The notes below the pieces were generated by a model. The model had not been told where the DNA came from. It did no database searches and was given only the letters and a program-made list of their open reading frames with translations. A DNA stretch of 64,000 nucleotides from Rotaria socialis (taxonomy: Eukaryota > Rotifera > Eurotatoria > Philodinida > Philodinidae), in NCBI GenBank assembly GCA_905331475.1, contig CAJNYU010001691.1:1-64000 (forward strand), written 5' to 3'. Shown one piece after another: positions 36,837 to 49,528 of this stretch; within the stretch, counting starts at the first letter, position 1; each line of letters begins with the position of its first letter. The translations under genes were made by a program, and so were the position numbers.

Positions 36837-36945
36837 GGTATCCTTGATTAATTTATAATAAATCTAGAATTATTATCACTGAAGAAGATTAAACGCAAAG
36901 AACTCCTAACTATCTCTAAGGAGGAGAGTAAGAATACAAAAATAA

Positions 36946-39585
36946 GATATAAAACTTGAAAATTTCATTCAAAATCAGTTAATTCAAAATAGTTTTCTGT
37001 AATCTGATCAGTCTGACTAACAAGTCACTTTCGGTGAATTAATTTAAAAAATAATAAAGCTAGTGTGTACATCGTATTGGTATCATTAACATTTATTTAC
37101 TTTAAGACTTTTCAGGTACGAATTAACTACATTAGTTATCATATTTTAATACAAGTGAAGGAGATCGAATTTTTACTGAAGACTAAATCAATGACGAATT
37201 CAACAAAATCTTTGATTAAATTAAACGATTATCTGAGTCAATATATTTGTCGATCAGACACAACTATTTGCCAAAACTTTTTATGTTAAGTCTGATTAAA
37301 AAAATTTAGCAAGAGCATTTTCTTTCATGTGTAGAATCGGATGAATTAAGATAGTAATACTAGTAATATTTACAAGTTTTTAAAAGTTCCCCTGTAGTTT
37401 TTACACGTGAAAACAGCATTTCTTCTTAGATTACTTCATCTTTTTGAAAAAATCGAAACGATTTCATTTAAGGGGAACCCCCCTTAAAAAACTCTATTTT
37501 TTGAAAAAATCCTAATTGAGTTGTTGTCATAGAAAAATGCTCCAAAGTTCTCTCTTTGAGAATATATATATTTTTGTGAAATCCGTACTCACTAGGTTAG
37601 TATTTTATGCTGATTTCAAATATCATATTTATCTTGCATAAAAAACAGTTACTGATAGTGAAATTAGGTAATTGTCGAAGATTTTGTATAGAATTTCACA
37701 TATCAACACAGCGAGTCCTTAAAAGTCAACACCAGATATCTTTTTTCCTTGAGATTTTTACATCATTTTGTAGATTGTGAAATGCTCTATCCAATTATAT
37801 GTAGGAAACGATTTAAAAGCATAATTATTGTAAGCGACTGCTCGCTTTCTTTTCGTTCCATTCCTTTTTACATAGTTATGCATGTTCGTATCTTTTAGTG
37901 TTCTTTTGGGAGGAGGATAATAAGATATGTATATGTTACATGTCTGTTTGTTTATCTTATCTTATCTCTCTATTTTTTTGTTCGCTCAAGGATTGAAAAA
38001 AGAATAATTGTGAACTTGTTCCTTTTTTGGTAAATAAAAGTTCACTATTATAATTAGGAGAAAACGACAGAAAGTCATTGAAGTGTAAAAATAAGCCGGC
38101 TGCAGCTACGTATTCACTACCAAATGATATGAAAAGATTCTTACTTCAGTCTCGTTGAGAATGTATCAGATAAAGGGAAGAATTCTCTATCGATTCATGT
38201 ATACAGACATTTGTTTAACTTTTACTTTATACCCGAAATTAGTCGATAATTAGATACACCCAGGGGTAAATTTTTAGTCAAAAATTAAGTCTTGAGAGGA
38301 CTATAACTCGAGTCAGGTATATTGAAACAATCTTAAAATTGAAGAATATATGTAAAAAAATGTACTCTATCAAATCAGACAATGCAATCGAAAATTGAGG
38401 CGACGGGGGTTCGCCACTCCCCTCCCTCCGAAAATAACAGTATCCAAACACTATAGACGATGCTCGCTGACTTCATTCAATAAATGCGCTAAGAACAACG
38501 CGTCTAGTTATACTGGAAAATAATCCACTTTTGGCATATTTCTATTGAATTTGAATAGAAAACAATTTTTTAACTCACTTATCGTTTACCTCAAAAGATG
38601 AATTTTGGTCACAAACAGCGAAACTTTCCCTTCAGGGTTTAAGGTATAATCATATTTTGTTTTGCTTTGCAGCTCTAAGTGCGAGTAAATTTTTTCCTGA
38701 TCAGATTTTTTATATTTTATTCTGGGGTTGAGAAAAATAAAATTTAATGTCGTGGGATGGACGTTTTTGGATTTATTTTGACCCCATATCTATTGAAATG
38801 CTCATAGAAAATGAATGGAAAGAAATTTCAAGATTCTGTTGGGACTAAAGTTGCATATGATTGTTGGCTTTAATTTGAAACCACCACGAACTCTGTAGCT
38901 CTTTCAATGGCGGAGCTTTAGGAATTCTGCTGAACCTATATATATGACTCATCAATAAACTGGAACTCCATTGTAGCTCGACATATCAAGCTGACATTTT
39001 TACTGGAAGAGTTTCTCACAATACCCACACAAGTTTCTATTCTAGTGTGTAGTTCAAATTCAGAATGTTTCGTGCAAAACACGGAATCGAAAGTCCTTTA
39101 GCATATTCGATAGCTTCAGTAGTTTTCTGGTGAGCATGAGAGTTTATAACAAATTTAGTTGAAGCATAATACAGCTTCCCATTGGCGGTTGGAAATAAAT
39201 TGCTGACTATTTATATTTTTTATTGTTTCCATTCGCTGCAATTCAAGACATCGTTTAGAACGAGTCTCTGATTTTGGAAGTCTGGATTCATCAACAGAGA
39301 AAACGGTTCTCATATAAAATAATGCATTCTCACTCGGAAATATCCACTGCAGGCTGTTGAGAAAAAACGAAAAGAAATATGCAAGTCACGTAATACATCA
39401 CCATGCGTGTTTTTCTTTCTTACGTTTTGCAATCACAAATATGAGATAAGAACAACAGAAAGCAAAAAACCATCGTTAGCTGTTTTCTTTTTCAAGTGAG
39501 TCAATATCATACAAAGTATTCTCTTATACGGATATCATCGTATTCGAGTCGCTACCAATAACAAATTCTGGCGTCGTCATCGCGT
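36946..39585. other. Gene-free spacer before the B-box/LC8 fusion gene
   Basis: No conserved gene. A G/C-rich foldback (gggggttcgccactcccctccc) lies near 38405. From about 39105 the sequence is the fourth copy of the cluster's upstream flank. Confidence 0.5.
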
Positions 39586-40757
39586 TTGTGCGAAATCAAT
39601 CAGTGTAAACGTCCATGTCGGGCTTTGTGTTTGTGTTGTCAACAATATTTATGCCGTGATCATCTGAAAGAGCATGATGATTTAATCGATGCAAAACTTC
39701 CACCATTAGTCGATCAAATCAATACACTTTCGGATCAACTGAACAAAGGAACTTCACTCGAATCATCTTGTATTACTGCTCTGAATCAATGGCGTGACAA
39801 TGCCCATAGGACAGTGGATCAATTTTATGAAAGGAAACGTCAGCAATTCGAAGAGCTTATTCAAGAGAAAAGAAATAGACAGAAACAAGAAGTTATTCAC
39901 ATAGGATCCAATGTGAGCGAACTGATTCGGGGACAAGAGGCCACAAAAGAGCAGATCGATTCAATCACTGATTATGTTCGAATTCTCGAACAAGACATTA
40001 ATAAATTTGAACAGAATCAATTCGTCCTTACTCCGTTGGTAATTGATGACAGCCTAATTTCGATTCGACAGGATGCTGCGTCACATGGGCTTTTGTCTTC
40101 GACAACGAACAGTGCCGATTCCATATTGAGTAGTGGCAACCATCCATCGGCACGTCAAAAACGTAATATCGGTACTGCAGGTAACGAAAGTACAAGTTTT
40201 TCGATGTAATGTTTTCGTATGACTAGCTGAAAGTTCTTCTAAGCTATTAGTCTACAATAATCATATTTTCTGAAAGACTTTTCTTGACAGGAAAGGTTTA
40301 AATTCATCTTATAGAGAGTCAGTCATCGTCATCTTAAAACGATCGTGCGAATGAAAATGAAATCTTCAAGTCAAATAACATAATTTTGTCTTTTCACGTG
40401 CTTTGTTTTACCGAAGATCGTATAAAATAGTAAGATTAGATTTTTATTACAGATAATGTTTTTTCAAAATCGATCAAGCTGAATAGATGGGAAATTGAAG
40501 AACAAACTGGAATTACGGATACCATGCGAATAAATATATTGAGCATAATAAGCACTACGATGGATACACATGATCGATCAGCAACGAAGGCAGTAGCGAG
40601 AGATGTAAAAAATTGGCTCGATGGAACTTATGGAAAAAGTTGGACAGTGGAAATTTATGATAAACAGGAACATCAGCCACAGCGTAATATTACGAGTTCA
40701 AAATATTTCCAGGTGAAAGATACAAAATTCGGATGGACTATTTTAATGTTTAAATAA
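39586..40757 (+). CDS. B-box zinc finger, coiled-coil and LC8-like domain fusion protein
   Basis: Two exons, 39586-40180 and 40453-40757, with a 272 bp intron (GTAACG...ATTACAG). The join keeps frame (G-T-A-D-N-V-F) and gives about 299 residues. The N-terminus holds a B-box-like cluster (QCKRPCRALCLCCQQYLCRD then HLKEH); a long alpha-helical coiled-coil region follows (about 35-145), then a Ser-rich linker. The second exon encodes an LC8-like domain (GITDTMRINILS, VKNWLDGTYGKSWTVEIYD, FGWTILMFK). The frame opens with TTG and meets a stop at 39559, so the true start is probably in an unseen upstream exon. B-box/coiled-coil proteins are usually oligomeric scaffolds, and an LC8-like tail could add dimerisation or partner binding; both are inferences. 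It is the only copy here with both modules intact. Confidence 0.65.
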
Positions 40758-40879
40758 ACAACAAGATAAAAAATGGATGATCTACTTCACGATTGATTAG
40801 ATCGTTCATGTCATCAAGACTGTCGAATATTTTTCTTTACGTTCTATTGTTTGTTTAGGAATTCTAAAAATGCTAACTT

Positions 40880-42111
40880 TTAATTGTGATGACGAACAAA
40901 AGTTTGAGGTCGAATAGAAACGTGCGGTCTACTTTTACTGCAGCTGAGAGATCCATGAACAAGCGAATAACAACAGGACCAATGTTGTCTACCGATAGAT
41001 ATCTTCTTGCCCAAATTGAAGCCACATTTTAAATAAGAACAATCTTGGAGCTTTGAATGCCACGTTCCTGTATGAGTACAATCACCACCGTTATTGTCTT
41101 GCATAAAGAATTGACGACCACATTTTTCGCAAATGGAAGACGCTAGCAAGGTGTCTACTGCAGGCTCCTGAGAATTAAACAAGAACTAATTGTCTATTAG
41201 CTATGAATGGAAACAATTTTAGTTTCCTAAGCTTAGAGAAAACTATCATTGAGAATAGAAAATCATGAAATGATCTCCATACAGAAAGATATATTGATCT
41301 TTATTCACCAACAAGTGCACCTACTCTCATAGCCACTGACGAAATTGTTTTTGCCGGCTCTTCGCTGTTGTAAAAAGTATTCTCCAGTGAATTCGGTAGT
41401 TGATATTTACTATGTCCTAAATACAAGAGATTGTATATAGGAAAATAAAACATTCATCGGAAAGGATCAGTTACGATAGCACGACCTCATCCGTAATCAA
41501 CGGTCTTAAGTTTATAGAAATATTTCAATGCAAGACTATCTACCTGATCTTAGTACCATTGGCGCTTGCTCTGCTGACTTGACTATTCTATCTGTCATCT
41601 CAGTATAGACTATTTCAATTAAATGAATAGCCGACTGCGTATCGTTATTATCAATGATGCGAATATTCGATGGTTTTTCAAGCATTTTTCGAATTTTATT
41701 CATTTGGTCCATCCATTTCGTCAACTCTGCTTCAGTATAATCGTCTGATTCACGAACCGCTTTTATTTCTTTAGTGACTTCATCCAAGTATAGCTTCAGT
41801 CGTTGTCTACTATGAGCAAGATATTCTTCTAAATCTCGCCGAGCTTCTTCAGCAGCAATTTGAATCTTTGCAATCGACTTTTTCTCCCAATTGTTTACGT
41901 AAGATAGCAGAGAATGCGTAGTGTTTTCTGGTACTAGATCTCGTTGAAGTAGGTCATGCTCTTGTCCGATATCATCTAATTGTGTCGAAAGTTCTTGTCG
42001 ATGTTCGTTGAAATGTTTTGCACAAAACCATTGTTGACATCCACCACATGTGGCGACGCCTCCACCTTTATTACAGTTAACACACGGTTGCTTTGTCGTA
42101 CCTGAAGCCAT
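40880..42111 (-). CDS. B-box/coiled-coil protein with C-terminal CHORD-like zinc-binding domain
   Basis: Three exons: 42111-41544, 41416-41325 and 41167-40880, with introns GTAGAT..TTTAG and GTAGGT..TCTCAG. The frame is continuous and gives 315 residues. The N-terminus is a B-box-type finger (CVNCNKGGGVATCGGCQQWF, then C and H ligands), followed by a Gln/Glu/Lys-rich coiled coil to about residue 190. The last exon has CEKCGRQF, a C-x-H-x-G-x-W-H motif (CTHTGTWHSK) and a W-S-C-C motif (HWSCCYS), an arrangement like CHORD-type zinc domains. If intron 2 is retained the protein stops after GALVGE, an alternative short form. The domain set suggests a TRIM-like scaffold lacking a RING finger. The function is unknown. 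It is convergent with the fusion gene ending at 40757. Confidence 0.75.
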
Positions 42112-42629
42112 GTTTAAGTATCTGAAAGGCTCAAATGGTTCGATTTTTTCCTGCGTTTCGATGAAAAGTGAAAGTATGTCGATAACAACAAACTTTTTTT
42201 GTCGCTCTCTTCACGTATGAATTCACAATGTGCAGAGAATAAATAACATCAAAACAAAATTTTTTTTCAGCTCTCAATCATTTTCCAATGACGGATTGAC
42301 AAAATTGACTTATCAACATCTCTTTCATCTATATTAATTACCAATCGGATACTCTTCCTTGGTATTTCGAGTCGAAATTTTCGACTCTTGTGTATGAATG
42401 AATCTGCGCAATCTTTCTGCTTGTTAAACATCGTGTTTTAAATTTCACACCAGTAAGAAACGTCTGTAGTTTGATTAATTATTCTTTATATTATAAATAG
42501 TTTATTTTATCAGGTAAAATGTATTTATCAACTTTTCCTAATAACATGAGATTAGCATGCTATTGCAAATGATAATAAAAACAAAACAAAACACATGAGA
42601 AACTTCAATAAATATGAAAATATGTAATT

Positions 42630-44654
42630 TTAAACAATCAAACGTCGTTCTTGTTCATTAGCAGGATTTGAATTTTTTGAGTTAACATCTCCATTATTAA
42701 TATTAATTGGCTGATTTGCTGGCACATTCATTGTTGGCGTACTTGGCAAATTAACAACAGGATTTATTGAATATAGATAAACAGCATTTGAAACAATAAA
42801 TATCGCAATAAATGTATATATACTAACAGGTATACCAAAAAGCATCCATGCTAAAATACTTGTGAAAAGTAATTCAAGAGCGCTAGCAAATGTTTTCAAT
42901 ATAGACGTCATTGATTTAAGAAATAATGATGTTACAATTCCTACAGCTGCATTATTAATTATAATCAATAGTATAAGAAACTGTTTGCCTGATAATATTA
43001 TACTGATTGTATCAAAAATTTTATGGACAACTGATAATGTTGGTTGTTGACGATCGAAATACATTAATAAAACGAAATTGCATAGAATTGAATCAACATA
43101 CATAAATGCATTTTGTAACATTGTATCGACTTGATTTGTTCGATCGCTTTTTAATAAATATTCATTATAGACACCAGCGAAACAAGAGCAAAATACTTGA
43201 ACGAGAATCCATATCAAATGTACATTAATTATTGATGGAGGAGTCGTAATTGTTTGTTGATTTGATTGAATTGTTGTTGTTGCTGTTGTCATATTTCTTG
43301 TCGAGATAGTAGTTGATGATGACGATATGGATGAATGTTCAAATTGTTTTATAATACAACCCGATGTAAGAAGAATGAGGGATAACCATTGCAGACGTGT
43401 TAAACGTTTATTAAAAAGAAACTAAATTAAAACAATAATTTGCAGAACAAAAATGACATTCTTCCTACTTGAAATATAACACCTGTGACAACAACCCGAA
43501 ATTGGAGAAGTAGAAAATAAGTGGTTGGATCATAAGATGATAAATTTATGAATGCCAAATTATTATACAAACAATACAATGCCGACGGAATAAAATACAG
43601 AATTATTACTAAAGAAAAATTATTCTCTATAAATCTATTTCAATAATAAATAATTTATCCGAAACTACGGCGGTAATAGATGCGCAAATCGGGAAGGGTT
43701 GTGTAGTTGAATTTCTAAAGTAGGCGTGAAGGATGACGCTTTTGACTGTCAAAAAACGTTTAATAAACACGACAAATCTCTATTGATGAACTAGTACAAT
43801 GAGTTAAAACTCACAGACGAAACCATAAAGGCATTGAAGTATCGATTGCTTACTTATCGAATGGAAGCTTCCGTGATTATTCCATAATTTTGGATATCTA
43901 TTTTCATTCTATATAATACATAGATTTCAACAAGAGAGATTTTCACATGTTTTCAATAATCAGCGAACCGACACCATCGTAATTAGTATATTTCTATTGA
44001 TATCATATTTTGTTTTTTCATTAACAACTATCAATCGAGTCAGAAGGTTTGATTGGTTAGATAATTATTTAGCAGATTTAACAGAAACAAACAGATTAAA
44101 ATCAAAAACCCTGTGCCAAGATTATAAATCATTATGTATTACCTACATCTCCGTTCTTTTTTCATAGGCTTACGAAAAATTCGATAAAAATTACAGAGGT
44201 TCTGCAAATATTTTCAATAAATATAACCTCTTAGTACTCGATATACCGATGAAATAATCCTACTTTGTGTCTTCGGTTACCTGTTTGGTTATCTGTAATT
44301 TCTCTTCTCATCTGACTGAATGTATGGCTAGAAGAAAAACAAAATTCATAGTTTGAAGTATTTTCGCAATGGATATTTACGTTTGTCGATAAATCGTTAC
44401 AGCGCTTATCAGTTTAACGCATTCAGTAAGTAAAACGACAACAATTGTATTGTAATTATATGAATTTGTTGCCGTTTTTGAGCCCGTGACTAACAAACCT
44501 ATTGAAAAATAATTATCTACTAACACAACTATAAACTCCTTTAGAATTTACCTTGATTTATAAATAGGCCCATATACGATATAAAAATAAGAAAACTCCA
44601 TCGGGTTGGAAACAGATCTTTTAAATTAATTTGTCGCCGTAAAGAAGAAAACAT
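42630..44654 (-). CDS. SLC35A-type Golgi nucleotide-sugar transporter
   Basis: Five exons: 44654-44552, 44498-44381, 44327-44281, 43608-43469 and 43421-42630. They join in frame to 399 residues, starting MFSSLRRQINLKDLFPTRWS. About ten hydrophobic segments are visible. Family landmarks include NQGLLVTGSKT, VVLLTECVKL, IPSALYCLYNNLAFINL, DPTTYFLLLQFRVVVTGVIF, LQWLSLILLTSGCIIKQ and CFAGVYNEYLLK. These belong to SLC35A antiporters, which exchange cytosolic UDP- or CMP-sugars for nucleotide monophosphate across Golgi membranes. The N-terminal pattern resembles the SLC35A4/senju branch, but the sugar cannot be told from sequence. The C-terminus is an Asn/Pro-rich cytosolic tail. The 670 bp intron between exons 3 and 4 is long for this window. 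The transporter could feed the galactosyltransferase at 53371-55036. Confidence 0.9.
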
Positions 44655-45785
44655 TGAAATGGATCTTTGAAAGATGAATTTATCTAGAATAGAATCTATT
44701 TGTATTTCAATCTATTCATAACATAAGTATTCTCGACTAATAAAAATTCTTTGCCTCAGATATTCCATGTCGAAAGGACATGCGAAAGTAAACTACGGGT
44801 ATCTATCTATCTGAATAGTACTTTGTGAGAAAGAAAAACATAAATTGATCTTTTATCTTTGAAAAAATATCACGAGAACAGCTGTGACATCGGAATGCCA
44901 TTAGTACTCGTGTTTATGCCGTAAAAACGAATATTTGATAAAAGAAAATTAACAATATAAAATGAACAGTAAGTTATTATGTATTATTGGTACTGTCTGT
45001 TGTTGCCAATGGTAATGACAATAAATCTAAATTAGAAAAAGAAAATAATGCTTAGCGGCGAATATTTATCAAATGCATTCAGGTGATCTTCGAGGAATGA
45101 TATAGAAAATTCTATTTTATTTTCGTCACCTTAACATATACAAGCTCGACTAGGGAATATTATTAGCATAATTTATTCAGTTCTGTACTATGGTTAGAAT
45201 GAAGAACTTCAAGCTAGGAGTAGCTTAGGATATACACCTTTGCCATTCAGCAATCATTATATATGTAATCCAAATAGGAGCTTTTCGCTCCCTTTGCTAC
45301 TATGATATTAAAAGTATTGAGATTCAGGAATTTTTTCTGAGAAAAGAATGTCTCAGTGGAGCACGTTCGTCCAGCCCTCTATTATGAATAATTCGTTACT
45401 CCACTCAACCCAAAGTTTAGCTGATCTGTGCTTTTATTCAACTGTATAATCGATTAATGCGACACATGTATGTTGTCGATGTAGGTATATTATCAATTTA
45501 CAATCGAAGTTTGTCGTAATTCTAGCTTTTATTGTAATAAAAGGACAAAAGAACAGCTGTTACACTTATTCATAGCTTTGTTTTCAAAAAAGAGACACAA
45601 TTTGGTGTTAATGGAAAAGAGTGACAAGGAAAATAGCGTAAAAAAAAGAAAAGAAAATATCCATCAAATGGAAGTTTTCTTGGTCTTTCTGTCGCTATTT
45701 TCCACCAAGTTCCACAATTTGGTCGCATTTAAAATCAAATGAAGTTCATGAAAAAAGCAAATTTTCACTAAATTAAAACGATTGA
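44655..45785. other. Intergenic DNA, nothing recognised
   Basis: Separates two minus-strand genes and should include the transporter promoter. No frame or repeat of note. Confidence 0.5.
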
Positions 45786-47453
45786 TTATTTACTTGCAGC
45801 TTGATTAACCTCTTCTTCGATTAAATTAAATTCTTCTTTTTCTTTGTTTATTTCATCTTGTTGTTCAAATTGAAGATCGTTCAGATCTGCAAGTATTTGA
45901 GCACACGCACTAGTTACATGTTCTATGTGTTCTTCTTCATCAGTCGTAAATAAAAGTTCATCGGGATTTGCTTGTATCACAGGTTCATGTATTGGCACAG
46001 CGGCTAATGAAACCGGTTCAGTTTCAATAGATGTTGGTACTTGTGAATTGACTATTTCAGGTTGTAATGGAGCCGCAGCAACATCGGGTAATAAAACTTT
46101 TTCACCTTTCTAAACTGTATCAATTAAAATGAATGATAGAACAAAAAGTAGAATTGTAATTAACCTGGAAGAAGTTTAAATAAGCATCATGTGTACGTAA
46201 ATACAGTTGTTGTAGAGCATAATTAAGGAAAGTTTTTGTAGCAACACGTCTTTCTTCAACAACTACAGGATCGAAACGTTCTAAAATAAATATTTGCTTT
46301 GATTTGTGAAATATCTTTTTTTCTGGTATAATTTAATAAATACCCATAAACCGTGTTTTTTCTGGAAAATCAGGAAATTTACCAGGACGATAAATCGCTT
46401 GGTGATAACGTTGCAGTACTTCATATAATTTTCGTATATCATTATATCGTTTCCAATGTACAAGCTATAAAATTTAAAATTTCATACCATTCATCAATAG
46501 AAAGATTAAAGAACAATCACTGATAAATTTAATCCTATCAAATTCAAGTTTTGCACGAGGGAGTCGAACAGGGACAAAATTTATAAAAGCTATCTCCGCT
46601 ACCACCCCGTCTCGTAGAGACTTATACAAAAATGATTGCGAAGACCGAGAGTTTCTCAACTTCCAGGCGGTACTCCTGATAGTTGATGAAAAATCAATAA
46701 CTATAGAAATCTTAAATTGACTAAATATATCAACCGTAGAAACATACGAATAATCATAATCTCCTACGGTTGTAAAAATACTTAAATAGTAAGATGACGA
46801 TAAATTAGTGCATGGCCTTCAATCAAATTAATATTGTCATATAGAATCTAAGAAGAGCGCAATACTCAAAAAACAATTTTTCATTTAAAAGTTAATCATG
46901 ATTAAACTTATTTCATAATTACAAGAACATACTGAATAATAGAAAGAAGAATTTCGATTATTTTAGAAATCTCACATAGTTTGACGAGTTGTCAATGCGT
47001 TGTGTCGCATTGTAATAAAATGAAGAAAAAAAATCATTCATGTCGCATGCAACAATTTATTTGCTTATAAAAAGAAAAGAAAAGATGCAAGACTCCGATC
47101 AGTAATATATGAAATGAAGAGAAAGAAAAGTAGAAATAGTACACCTGCTTGTCTAGCCGCGTAAAATCATCATGCCATATACGAGAAAGAGAATCTCTGG
47201 TTACCAATATATATATGATGTATATATTGAGTAACATGATATAAACAAAACTTAAAAGATTCAACCCTGTCTTGAATCTGACGATTTTAATAGTTTGGTT
47301 CTGTTATGTGACACATACTTGATAGCTATTCTCAGTTAATTCTTTCGGAGTGACTTGTAAAACAATTTTATAAATTGTATGGCCACTCGGATGACGAGCT
47401 GTTTCTGGTACATCAAATGAGCATAATTCACTATCTTTTGTGATTGATGCCAT
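45786..47453 (-). CDS. PX-domain protein (sorting nexin 15-like)
   Basis: Four exons: 47453-47319, 46464-46344, 46280-46165 and 46109-45786, together 231 residues. The N-terminal two thirds is a phox-homology domain: HPSGHTIYKIVLQV, then the basic/aromatic WKRYNDIRKLYEVL motif that contacts the phosphoinositide head group, the proline-rich loop RPGKFPDFPEK, and RFDPVVVEERRVATKTFLNY. These blocks follow vertebrate SNX15 in order. The C-terminal exon is acidic with a helical end (ACAQILADLNDLQFEQ); I see no clear MIT domain there, so the likeness to SNX15 may stop at the PX part. PX proteins bind PI3P on endosomes and act in sorting. Intron 1 is 854 bp, much longer than the others. The gene is divergent from COQ9, with 340 bp between start codons. 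Confidence 0.85.
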
Positions 47454-47793
47454 AAATATTTTTTCTAAAAAATCCAAGGAAGATAAAGTAATTGGAAGTC
47501 TAGAGTTGTTAGGTAGCTGACTGTTATAGATAAGTAAGAAAATTAATTAATTTCTCAATGGTCATTTCAAGTAACTAATCAGAATTTCGAATTGAACCAC
47601 ATTGAGTTATTGGAATATAGAAATTGAGTTCAGTATGATATCCTTTAATATTTAAATCATTGTAATTTCGACATCTTTTTCTGAACAATTCTAATAAATT
47701 TTCACATCGATTGTCGCGACACAGTAAACTAGCCAGTATACACGTACGACACTTCGCTATTACGTTACATAGCTACTATTGAAATCCAAATTC
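47454..47793. promoter_or_regulatory. Shared divergent promoter region of the PX gene and COQ9
   Basis: Only 340 bp separate the start codons of two oppositely oriented genes, so their promoters must overlap or abut here, unless unseen 5' UTR introns shift them. No TATA-like element or recognised binding site stands out. Confidence 0.5.
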
Positions 47794-49389
47794 ATGCAAC
47801 GTTTATTAACTCTTCGGGGTTTGTATTGAAATTTCTGTCTTTTTTCAATTCCCTATTTTCTTTTGTTATTCAGTCGGTACATCTCGATTGAATCGAGCTG
47901 CTAATTTATGTCAATTGAATTCGAATAAATTAACATTCGAACGATATGCAACGAACGGACAACCCAAAGAAACAATTGATCCACTGCCGAAAAATACAAT
48001 GAAATTAACCGGTAGCGAAAATGTTCGGTAAATAAGATAATTATTCAATAAAGATATTTTATATTAAATTTAAGGCCAGTTTATGGTGCTCTTGCAAGTG
48101 CAGCAGAAACTAAAAAGGATACAAACACAAGCGATAAAACAAGGTGCGCTAATTTTCATACTAAACTAAAAGAAATGAGGAATCCGTGCATTGTTTTTCC
48201 AGTGCTAATCAAGACGTTCCATTTCAAAGTGAAAGTGATCTACGTGATAATGTATTACGAGAGTCATTGAAATTCGTTGAAGAACTTGGCTGGACAATAG
48301 ATGCTATTCGAGCCGGTTTGTTTTTACTTTTTTTTATTGTTACTATCTCCAAAAAAAAGCACCCATTAAATAAATGTGGACCTATGAGCAACATTTTGAT
48401 TAATAAGAGTTCGATATAGGATGGTAACATATAGCTATATATTGTTTGATGTATATTAATGCAGGTATACGTGCAAGTAATCAATCATCGACAATTGAAG
48501 GACTATTTAGTAGTGGATATGACCTAGTGGAATACTTTCAACGTGATGCTAATTCAAAAATGTCAGCGTATATGAAAGAGCAAATGAAGAAGTAAGATTA
48601 TTAGTGGGAACAATTTCCGAAATAATTTTTTTTTAAATTTTATAGAGGAGAAATTCAAGGAACTCGTTTACTTATTGATAGTCTGAAATATCGACTTGGT
48701 CTTGTTATACCTTATGCAAGTACATGGGGTCAAGTATGTAATATGTTTTAGCAATCTGATAATTTAGTCCATAGGTTTTAGCTCATACAAAAGAAAGATT
48801 TTTCGAAACGTCGATATCTTTTCTTCATGGATCTAAGACTGTAATCATCATTTTTTTGTTTTGTTCTCTGTAGGCCATGGCACAAGGAGCATTGCCTCAA
48901 AATTCAATGCGTAGTTGGAAAAGTATATTGGAATTCTCAAGTGAAGCTTGGTATGGCATTGGTGATACATCGACGGATGTAAATAATGATATACATGTGT
49001 ACTCTCGATTATAATTATTATTTTTTCTTTCGTATCTAGATTAATTGGTATACGAAGCGACTTGTACTTGCTACTGTTTATAAGAGTGCAGAAGTGTACA
49101 TGCTTCAAGATCAATCTCAAGAAAAACTCGATACAATGGACTTTTTAGAAAGACGTCTGCATGATTTTCAGACTCTTGGTTCTCTTCGAAATACTGTATG
49201 AATAAGTTGCTTTTTTTATTTCGTATTTTTCATTTAAGTTCTAATTTAGATGTCAAAATCTTTGTCGGACTCAGCCCAAATTACCAGTGGTATTTTCTCC
49301 GTGGTATGTCGATAAAAACGTTTTTTTAATAAGATTACATCGATTTGTAAACTTTTATTTAGATTCGTAATTTAACTTCTCGTCGTTAG
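47794..49389 (+). CDS. COQ9: Ubiquinone biosynthesis protein COQ9
   Basis: Ten exons: 47794-47818, 47874-48027, 48075-48143, 48203-48315, 48465-48591, 48646-48733, 48874-48978, 49040-49195, 49250-49303 and 49363-49389. All introns are GT..AG, mostly 47-70 bp with the longest about 150 bp, and the joined frame is 305 residues. The start MQRLLTLR is short, basic and hydrophobic, as in a mitochondrial targeting peptide. The core matches COQ9: FVEELGWTIDAIRAG, GLFSSGYDLVEYF, LKYRLGLVIPYASTWGQAMA, a DTSTDINWYTKR segment, and YMLQDQSQEKLDTMDFLERR. COQ9 is a TetR-like-fold lipid-binding protein of the inner mitochondrial membrane that presents intermediates to COQ7 in the coenzyme Q complex. The domain is complete. 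The gene is tail-to-tail with the WDR43-like gene, 139 bp between stop codons. Confidence 0.95.
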
Positions 49390-49528
49390 ACCAAGCCTGA
49401 GTTTTGTATATTTCTGATTTCAGCAAAATATTCATTTTTCTTTAAAGAATATAAAAGAAAAAAAGGTTTCATTAAAAAATTAATTTTCTTCATAACATCT
49501 TTGGTAATACTACAGAAACAAACACGAA

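Noticed and set aside
40880-41182. Separate 100-codon gene
   Set aside because: The frame opens at a good splice acceptor and continues in phase from the B-box gene, so it is treated as its last exon.
42862-43050. Plus-strand frame within the transporter gene
   Set aside because: Shadow of the SLC35 last exon.
46500-46680. tRNA-like GC-richer stretch in intron 1 of the PX gene
   Set aside because: No cloverleaf can be folded and no TTCRANY loop is present.
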